From assembly GCA_030549335.1 (NCBI GenBank), contig CM060197.1, positions 16,380,501 to 16,444,500 of the forward strand: DNA of 64,000 nt, given 5' to 3'. Of this stretch, positions 55,133-64,000 are shown piece by piece. The first letter of the stretch is position 1. Each line of letters starts with the position of its first letter. The notes beneath the pieces were generated by a model. It was not told the DNA's origin, searched no databases, and saw only the letters and a program-made list of their open reading frames with translations. A program made the position numbers and the translations under genes. This DNA is from Pontederia crassipes (Eukaryota > Streptophyta > Magnoliopsida > Commelinales > Pontederiaceae).

Positions 55133-57489
55133 TGTAATACCCCTGATTTTCATTAAGGGTAATTTGGACTTTTATCCAAACCCTCATTATTTCCCCCTAT
55201 ATAAGGCCTCTTTTCTCTCTCTTTCTCTCTTGAATCCACACCTTGACGGCTAGGGCTTGAGGAAGAAGAAAGAGGAGATCAGGGAGAGAGAAAAAGAGGA
55301 AGAAGAAAAGGAAGAAAGAGGAGGAAGATTTAGGAACAAGGTATGTAAAGGGGATCCAAACCCCTCTCTCCCCTCTCAGTGATGTTTTTGTTTGGATTGA
55401 TAGTTTAAAGAACACCCTTTTCTTGATCGGGATTTTGATTGAGGGTTGCATGATTTGTGTTGCATAAATCTATTAAATTTGTGACTGTTTGTAATAATTA
55501 TTAGGGCAGGTTTTACTTATCCACAAATTACAAATAATATATTGATGGAAAGCCCTTGAAGTCTATTTTTCACAGAAATTGGTTTAATATGATTTGAAGT
55601 TGTATACAAATAGTTATGATCCAAACATCGAACTGGTGTCATTCTATCTCGGGAATTCGTGACTGTTTTGTAATCATTGTTTGGATAGGAATTTCTTATC
55701 CAAAAATTACAAGTAATATATTGATAGAAAGCCCTAGAAGTCTAGTTTCCAATAAATTGGTTTCCAATTATTTGGAGTTCTATACAAATAGTTATGATCC
55801 AAACATCGGACTATTATCATATATTCTCGGGTAACAGAGAAATATTGAATTAGTATTTGAAATTTATTCCCAAGTTAAAGGTTCATGTTATCGTTATGTG
55901 AAAAGTGGAATCATATGAAAAGAACATGTATAAGTTAAGTTATTAATATTTTAGTGACTGCTGCCAGAATACTGTGTAGAAAATGAATTCTGGTAGTTGT
56001 ATGAATTTCTAGGAAAAGTCCCAACTCATGTTAATGAATGAAAATTGCATGTCTTAATGTGTTTTATATTGCATAGATGCTAAGAGATCATATCTGGAAT
56101 ATTCATGATGTTTTAAACTATGTTTATTGGAATCGAAATCTCAAAAATCGTGACTTTCGGGTGGAAGATCGGATCCCCAGGACATTGGTATGCGTGCCAG
56201 TCCCAGAACAATTTTGATAGACCGAAAGACTAATTTATGTTATTTTAAAGATATTTACTAATATGTATTACTGATTGATGATCGTATATGAACCTAGATA
56301 CACGAATTGCGTGGACAGCCGTAACTAGGTTAAAATATGAAGATCGAGCGACGTAAATGATTGTTGTTTGAAAAGCATAATGAACCCAGTTGTGGATGAT
56401 GTTATATGTCGCCCCTCTATAGCCCTTTATCGGATAATTATCCGGAATGATCGTTACACACATCGGCAAAGGTGTGTGCATTCCGATGTCGCCCTCAGGC
56501 GAGAGTCCAGAATGATCGTTATATGCATCGGCAACGGTGTGTGCATTCTGAGGTCACCTTCGGGTGATAGGGGAGCATTGTCTCCTAGGCCTAGCTAGCC
56601 TATTGAGAGGGCAACGACATAACTCCCAACTATCGGAAGATATAACATTAATAGGAAAAGGCCAATGATTGATTGAATGGAATGAAGTCCCACGAAAGTG
56701 GAAGTCCAAAGGGTTATAAAGAAACCCTGAGGAAAGTTATGGAATGATGTCCCACGAAAGTGGAAGTCCAATGGGTTATAAAGCAACCCTGCAGAGAGTT
56801 ATGAAGGCAATGATTATGGTAAGTGCATCCCACTTATATGCCTATGAATTGAATGAATGATTGATATGAATGTCCATACTTTATGTATGAATGTATGATG
56901 ATGTGATTACATGTCTTCCATGCAATTACTTATGTGCATGATGATAGAATGATGTTGATGTTTGATATGTAGATCATATGTTAAGACATGGCATGCATAT
57001 TGTTTATTTCCTGATGATGCATATCATGTAGTATCCTGTATAGGATTATACCATCGCATGCATGGCCTTTACATACTCTAACCGGGGAAACCCCTGCATC
57101 CTGGATCCGTGCAGGTGCATAAAGTTATGGATGATGGTGGCTCAGATCATGACGAATAAGATTGCACAATGGTCTAGGATGCTATAGTCAATTGTCTTAG
57201 AGTCTTTTGACTACGTTTTAAAGAGATATTTTGGACTATGGTTTTAAGATCTTTTATTGGTTATTGATAACGGTTTAAATTCTATAACATTACTTTTGAT
57301 GTTTTATCAAAGTCTTCCGCTACTTTTTCAAAGAAATTATTTTATCTTATTTAATGGATTTATGCTTCCGCTGAGTTTATACAAAATCATAACAAAAAAT
57401 TATTATGATTATGTGATGGCGAATGGGCTAACACAGCCGAATGACCCAATTGTCCTCGACAATTTGGGGGTGAAATTCGGGGTGTTACA
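55133..57489 (+). mobile_element. Solo LTR of the element D family
   Basis: 2357 bp, from TGTAATACCCCTG to GGGGTGTTACA, with exact GGTTG repeats (55128-55132 and 57490-57494). TATATAAGG at 55198-55206. It has the same tandem blocks as the D 3' LTR but lacks the palindrome array of 52617-52830; at that place (about 56190-56230) it is short. It resulted from LTR-LTR recombination. Confidence 0.95.
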
Positions 57490-57494
57490 GGTTG

Positions 57495-57627
57495 AACTCG
57501 TTGGGAGTGGAGATGAGGAAGTGAATAAAGTAACCAAGGTGCGTTAGAATGTTCTCTGAAATTGCTGCTGATGTGAAGCTGCCAACTGTCATAGTTAGGT
57601 TTACGAATAGGAAAATCGCCACAAAGT
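57495..57627. other. Unassigned island 2
   Basis: 133 bp continuing island 1 once the solo LTR is removed, with similar composition. No motif seen. Confidence 0.45.
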
Positions 57628-57632
57628 CAACT

Positions 57633-60470
57633 TGTAACGCCCCGACCTAAGACCAAAAATAATAATAATTAAAATTAATCTAAGTACAAAAATAAAATTA
57701 GACTAAAAAAATTAGAGGAGGAGTCCTATTGGAAATTTCTAACTTACCTTATTTTTTTTACTCCTACCTATATAAACTTTCCTCTCAACCAAAGCCTCGT
57801 TTAACCCTAGCCATCGTGCCTCTCCTCTTTTCCTCCTCCACCTGCATGAATTCCTAGGAAACCAGGAGCCAAAAATAGTGTTAGCTGTCGGAGATGACGT
57901 CGAAATCTCATCGAAAAATAAGAAACCAACCAAGGTGATGTAGTAGCCATGCTAGATTTTTTGTAGCACTTTTAGGACTATTTTTCTTGACTTTTTCCTC
58001 GATTTTTTCCCATCCAATATGGACACTAGATGCAAGGGACCAAGGATAAATAGTGAATGAAGTTGGAGAACAATTAGGGACGGCCGAAGCAGAGAAAGAA
58101 GATCAAATGACAAAGAATTCACATAGAGGTAGGTATATCGGTAGATCAACCTTTGGATCAGTTTTAACAATAAATTTGTATGTTGTAAGGGTACAATTAA
58201 AGTCATAGCATCGTCTCCTATTATTCATGATTCACCCTATATGATTACTTTAGTCCTAAGAGGTTTATTCCGACGTAACTACGTCGGAAACCGACCGGTC
58301 AGCATCACCGTTCTCTCCGGAATCTCAGAACTCAGCCCGGGTTTGGAGAACTTGGCCTGGATTTGGAGAGTGAAATAGGCATTGAACTCAGCACAAGTTC
58401 AATGATGCCTAGTCCGCGCAGTCATCGACGTGTGCGTAGTACTGGAACTCGGCCCGGGCTCCACTGAACTCGACGTGAGTTTTGATAGGGATACACCAGA
58501 GGTCGATCGAGTTCGACTCATGCTCGGCCCGGGTCGGACCGAGGAATTTACCATTGAAGAACAAGCCCGGGTCAGACCCAACCCAGCTTGGGTTCAGTAG
58601 TGACGACATAATATGATGTAATCTTTATTTTATTATTATTTTAATGATAACTCATGATATCTGTGGCGCTTGATTTCTGTTAAAAGTTATGTTATGTTTA
58701 TATTTTGAATTGATTAATTTTTTATTCTTGATTTATGAACTATGATATATCTTGATACATTGACATCCTGACAAAGTGTATTATATTGTGGTTTGTTGCT
58801 TTGATCCATAATTTGTTAATTATCTAATTCTATTGAAAACATAGGCTATATTGATATCATCAATGATCATTTTATTGTTGATTATTCATGATTGATTGGC
58901 CATTGATCTGACCCTATTGATATTATAACCTAGAGTATTGTCATAATAGAAATGATTAATCATATTTTATTGTTAATTACTGATTTATAGGTCATGACCT
59001 AAATCCGATGGCTATTCCATATTATCATTTGGATCTATTGCCTAACTAATGTTGATTAATTCTACCTCATTGCATAGATTATATCCGAGGGTTTATCACT
59101 CTTGATCTTATCGATTATATAGTTATACATATCCAGAGGATTGTCATTGCATAGATTAAATCTAGAGTTTAAATCCCATTGATTACATGACATTGTTATC
59201 CTGACTGTTATCATGGCATAGTTATGACTAAGTCCTAATCTGGACGAAGATGAGAACCTAATTAATTAAAGATGAAAGATTGGGTGCTCATGTTATGGAT
59301 TGACAGGAACTCATGGTATACATAGCAGTCTGTGTTGGGGCAAAACTTGTCTCGTTGCACGATTTCTCCCCATCGTGTAACGAAAGAGGATACCCTCCCC
59401 TTTAGAGAGGATGGTCATCGTGATGTGCACAATCACTAGCCTCATGAAGTACATGACACCTCATTACAATGAATATGTTAATCAATGACATTGTATAGAA
59501 ATATCAAAGATAAAATAAGTTGATTACAACTTCCAGTCAAAGCATTGAAAATACACTCAGAGCATAGTTAAAGCATAGAAATATGCACATTGATTCAGAG
59601 CATATCATATGACATCAAAATACGTAGTAAAGTAATCTAGAGCATTGAATTGATCTATCTCATTGACCTCGATCATCATGTTGGATTGTTATTGTCCTTA
59701 CACCGTGTTTATTGCATCGCTCAGACTCAACTTGATTCTACCTATAGACATCATATTAACCTCTACCATCGATAATCAGAGTATTGTTTTCTTCCATTGG
59801 ATCATCAGTGGTGTTTATCCTAGATTCTGATTTTACTCATAGACATTGTATCGATGAACCATTCAGGGTATTGTCCCTTATTAGATATTACATTGATTCA
59901 CTCAGAGCTTAGCCCTGGTTCTTCCATTGATCTTATTCAGTGCATAGTATTGATTTAATATACTGACAGACTATAGCATTGATTTATTATAAAGTATGGC
60001 ATTGTTCCATTGATTTATATTGATGATTATGATTACGCTGACCCCATGCTTCTTTATTGTTACTATTTATCCATTGGTTTATTATCCACCTATTGAGCTG
60101 CGAAGCTCATGGGTCATCGTTTCCCCTGCATTGATCCTACAGGTAATAAGAGAAATGAAGAATGAGCTCAAGTGACTGACAATGTCGTGATGGTGATGTG
60201 CATATGGAGTAGTCTTAGGACATTGTCCTCGTCTCTTTACTTTAGACTTCCTCTTTAGTAGTTGATGTTATCGACATTATAATTCACATTAGATATTCTA
60301 TTAAACTTCCACATTTATGCATATATTTAGTGATAGTTTATTTAGGTCTTCCACTTATATGGTAGACTGGTCAAGGAACCAGTCAAGATTTTAGTCAAAG
60401 CATATCATTGTTAGTAGCGACCCTCTGGTTGGATCTTGCCACGTGGCAAGGGCGATTTGGAGGTGTGACA
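57633..60470 (+). mobile_element. Solo LTR of the element E family, opposite sense
   Basis: 2838 bp, starting TGTAACGCCCCGACC and ending GCGATTTGGAGGTGTGACA. The whole is an inverted relative of 45922-48002: TATATAAAC at 57769-57776 reads rightwards, and the block GAGCTGCGAAGCTCATGGGT lies at 60095-60114. Flanks CAACT and CAACC match at four of five positions. No internal sequence. Confidence 0.9.
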
Positions 60471-60475
60471 CAACC

Positions 60476-61130
60476 GGTGTGAAGGAACTGCAATAGCGAA
60501 CAGTCATCGATGATGACAAATTCAAGTTGCTGTGGCGGACGCCGGAGGTAGACACTGTCACTAAGATGATGCTGTGGTATATAACCATGGTGTGTGAATG
60601 TTGCAAAGAAATTATTGACCATAATGTTCGCTTTTGGGTCGCAAGTGTTATGATCACAAGGCAGACTTATGAGCTATGAAAGAAAGAAAATAAAATATTT
60701 TTGGGGGTTAATGATATAATTGTTGTGAAACCTCTGAGGGTCGTGAAGATCAGTTACGGGTATTACATAAAGGTTACATGGCATGAAAATGCTAAATTGA
60801 CTCCATTGATCCATAACATGAGAATAATGACTCGTGAAATTTCATGATTTCAGTGTTGGGTCATGTAACGGGTCATTACCCTATGTTAGAGCACGTGAAA
60901 GTTATGGCATAGGGTTCCAAGCTTCTATTCATGTCATTAACATCAAAACTTTAAAATGACCCTTCCCTCTCTTACATATGTATAACGACCCATAATAGAT
61001 GAAGAGGTTGGGTTTAAACCTACTATGAGACCCATAACCACTTGGTAATGCCACATGAAATTGAAGATAACCCCCATGACATATAAATAATGGGCATTGA
61101 TTTATACATTCTTTTTGCTCTTCGAGAAAC
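60476..61130. other. Unassigned island 3
   Basis: 60476-60660 resembles islands 1 and 2 in composition; 60661-61130 is AT-richer with repeated CGGGTCATTACCC/CCCATAA words similar to those at 63170-63420, so it may be a piece of the right-hand gypsy LTR family. No gene seen; the overlapping minus ORFs at 60391-60657 have no motif. Confidence 0.4.
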
Positions 61131-62593
61131 TAGACCTGCATGGGGTGGGATGATAAGCTGAGAAAAACTAACAAAAGAAATTAATGAAATTGAGAGACTA
61201 AATTAAAATAAGAAAAACTAGTCTAATCAAAAGAAAAATAAAATCTAAACTAAGAGTTAAGGGTTGAAAAATAGTAGTTCTAATTTAAAGTCATTGACTT
61301 GACTTTGATATTGCATATGTCGAGACTAAGATAAGATGATCAATTATCACTCAAATAAATAATTATGCAATTAAGGAACAATCTTACCGGCATTTTTTTA
61401 TGATCGTGAACGCTTATCATAGTGAGGCTCAACAAATGTAGTGGTGAATGACGCCTAAAGTCTCCACCTTTGTACCATCATTCAATGGTGGAGGTTGTTC
61501 AAGTATAGCAGCTTTCTTTGATTGGGGTTGTGTTTGATGTTGCTAGTTATCATGAATAGATGAGTTATTCTTGGGTTGTCATTTTTGTTCTCATACTGAT
61601 GTGGTTGATGTCTTTAGCATCGGTGATGTATGTGTCTTCTTTTCTTTGATTTTCTCTTGCTTTATGGAGAAGTCTTTATTGTTATCTTGATGTGCTTTCT
61701 CTCCTTGAAATTTTTGACTTTGTAGACATATAGCAACCAATGTTAATGGTGGCAGTGTTGATGTTGGAGACAAAGTTTGAGTAGTTGGAACTTCCGAAGG
61801 CTAGCTCCTCGTTCGAACTTGTTCATCGTCTCCTTGATATGCCATTGCGTAGTTGTTGTCCTTGCTGAAGACTTTATTCTTAGATGCCCTCTTCTTTGAT
61901 AATGGCACGAACACATGTCAATAGGTGTTCTCTTCCTGATATGCTTTGAAGGTTTAGAGCATAGAGAAGTCAATCGCGCGACTTGATTCTCTACATCATG
62001 TAACTTTGCTTCCAAATCATCAAACTTGAGCTCTGTGTCAAAAATTCAAATTGAATCATGTGTTGATCTTGTTCTTGTGGTTTTCTTTCAATTGTTGTAA
62101 TAAGTTAACCCATCATCCTTTCAAGGTCAACTTTTGGTTCAATTGAAGGCTTCGTTTTGAGATGCGATGAGACATTCTCATATGTCTCTTCACTATGACA
62201 ATGCAAATTTCAAAGTTGTCTCTCCAAATTTTGATTTGATAGCTTTGTATGGAGAGTTGCTTCCATAGATGATTCAAGTATCTTGTGATAATGCTTTTTG
62301 GGTCCAAAAACAAGTCTTCATAATCAATTTATTGAGACATCTTTGTGTTGTTGTTACTTGATGAAAACTCATTTTGAAATTTATTGTGCTAGATAGCAAC
62401 TTCATTCCCCTCAACTTGATGTTTGTTTGTCGCTTCTTCTCCGCCATTGAGGAATTAAGGTATGCATATGATGAGATATAACCTAAAAACTTTACACAGC
62501 TAAAAGAAAAGTGAAAGTAACAAAAAATAAAATCTCAAAGTAGCATGAAATAACAGAAGTAAATATCAATTCCCAGACAATGATGCAAAAACT
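61131..62593 (-). pseudogene. Degenerate gypsy gag region, minus strand
   Basis: Downstream (minus sense) of a tRNA-Asp-type PBS, several short frames (62313-62113, 62015-61743, 61773-61591) carry polar, Gln/Arg-rich sequence (SNQNLERQLRNLHCHSEE-like, AKLHDVENQVARLTSLCSK) in the style of plant Athila/Tat gag. An ATG starting MAEKKRQ-like lies near 62440. No capsid or zinc-knuckle motif is certain. No function survives. 61131-61400 is AT-rich and featureless. Confidence 0.4.
62572..62587 (-). other. Degenerate tRNA-Asp-type primer-binding site
   Basis: The minus strand reads TGCATCATTGTCTGGG, comparable to TGGCGCCGTTGCCGGGG with several transitions, seven bases from the LTR end. Confidence 0.6.
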
Positions 62594-64000
62594 TGATGCG
62601 AGAATTGATAACAATTATGTGCTAGCAAGTGTAGTAGTCGCTCAAGTAATAAACTAGAGAGCAGAGTGTCAAACCCACAAGGAATTTACTTACTTAACTA
62701 AACTAATTTCATAGACTAATAAGAGACATCATGGTTTTTATAGAAAGTTTGCACAAACTAAAATTACAAAAAAGTAAATGTCATGCGAAATTAATATAAT
62801 CTAATCTATTGATGTTAGGAATTAGGATGACATATGATAATTATAGACAAACTGGATTCAGTAAATATGATAAGTTTGTTTCTAACGACAAATTAAAGCC
62901 TACTTGATTCATACAAAATACAACATATTACAAGCCATGCATTTAATCTCATTTCGAATCATTTTTATATAGCATGCATAATTTTTTGACCTTATTTGTT
63001 TAATTTTATAACAATTAAAATCTACTCAAGTTCTATGTTTTATTGTATAAAAATCAAGAGAAACTAGTCATGAAGCCACTAGAGAAAATGACACTCGAGT
63101 CGGAGTTAAAATATTGTCAGAAAGCACAAATTAGTGAAAGTTGTCAAAGCTGAAAATTGAATATAATGGGTCATGATAAAGCTGTAACGATCATAATAGA
63201 AGGGGCGTTACAAGCATGTAACGACCCATTAAACATCCAGTTTTGTGCTAAAAATTTTTCCGAGCAACGGGTCATGACCGAAATATTACAAGCCGTAAAA
63301 ACATGACTTCTACTTCGATTTGGACACTATGAGAGCCGTGAAATCCATGTTATGAGTTGTGAAAATCATATTTAGGTCGTTACAAAGCTATTATGGATCG
63401 TTACGAAGCTGGATTTAGATATTTCTTCAATTTTCTTAGCAATTTTAATTCCAAATCAACTCTAAATCATACCATAAGTTCCATGGATCATTAAGAAGCA
63501 TATTTTATTAGGATTAAAGGTGTTTTGGGTGGTTTTAAAGTCTAATCAAATCTATTCTGAAATTTCATTATTTTTATATGGTAAGACTCCCAAACGAAAC
63601 TCTACCAAAACACTATCTAGAGGTTATAAATAAAGTCCATAGGAGACAGAAAATGCAGTTCTTGACACCTGAGAGTCGTGTCATATTCCAAAGAACAAAT
63701 TTCAAATGTTTGAAGGTCCACCGAAGGAAAGGCTGCGCAGTAACTCGTCGATTGTACTGCGCAGTAACTTCCTCTATCTTCTACTTGTGCTCTTTTACCT
63801 AGTTCTTCATGTTATAATTTGTTGTAATTGAGATTTTATATTTTATTTTAAAGGAAAAATTGTTTGAATTCTGTTATTAAATGCGTTAATTAGACTTTTC
63901 AATTTTTTTATTATACATGTTAAGTTCATTGTCTTTTGATGAGTGATTTATTTCTGAGATTAACTTACAAACTTATATCAGGAGTGATTAGTTTCAGGAA
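62594..64000 (-). repeat. Gypsy 5' LTR, minus strand, running off the right edge
   Basis: Plus-strand start TGATGCGAGAATTGATAAC, i.e. a minus-sense 3' end of TTCTCGCATCA. The end resembles that of the solo LTR at 34332-35695 (TTATTACTTGAGCGA, CTTGCTAGCA). It contains repeated CGTTAC/GGGTCATGA words (63170-63420) and a direct repeat of CTGCGCAGTAACT (63731-63770). The other terminus is beyond 64000. Confidence 0.65.

Noticed and set aside
57257..57547. 96-codon ORF crossing the end of the solo LTR
   Set aside because: It runs from LTR sequence into flanking sequence and has no motif; chance frame.

Overview
The window is plant nuclear DNA (angiosperm, probably a eudicot with a large repeat-rich genome; species not determinable). 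It holds no convincing intact host gene, rRNA or tRNA. Nearly all of it is LTR retrotransposons inserted into one another, plus one end of a CACTA DNA transposon. Evidence for plant origin: Athila/Tat-type gypsy elements primed by tRNA-Asp-like sites, Tekay/Del-type chromoviruses with a chromodomain tail, and a Sirevirus-type copia element with an envelope-like ORF.

Layout. 1-6773: 3' part of Athila-type copy 1 (broken pol, 3' LTR), sitting in an older LTR whose last 111 bp remain (6779-6889). 6890-10175: degenerate copia LTR remnant and AT-rich sequence with a 31-base G run. 10176 to about 10670: one end of a CACTA transposon. 11300-54531: a minus-strand Ty3/gypsy element (element E) that keeps only gag between two LTRs of about 2.5 kb. 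Its 3' LTR is split by a minus-strand Sirevirus (13084-43527). Its 5' LTR is split by a chromovirus (element D, 48003-54120). The Sirevirus is in turn split by a solo Athila-type LTR (15262-17851) and by a composite Athila-type insertion (20985-39281). The composite carries two more solo LTRs (29320-32667 and 34332-35695). 54532 to the end: short unassigned islands cut by two solo LTRs (55133-57489 of the D family; 57633-60470 of the E family, opposite sense), then a degenerate minus-strand gypsy element whose LTR runs off the right edge (62594-64000).

The nesting rests on target-site duplications read directly from the sequence: CTTCA (Sirevirus), TGAGG (Athila composite), ATAAG (element D), AGAAT, ATCAT, TTATC and GGTTG (solo LTRs), all exact, plus 4-of-5 matches for element E (GTAAG/GTAAC) and the E-family solo LTR (CAACT/CAACC). 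The order of insertion is therefore unambiguous.

No element seen here can be autonomous as it stands; all pol genes carry stops, frameshifts or deletions. The most unusual points are an LTR fragment embedded in gag whose junction recurs at the end of the composite; different integrase catalytic residues lost in two Athila copies that share an older frameshift; and short GC-rich palindrome arrays in several unrelated transposon families.
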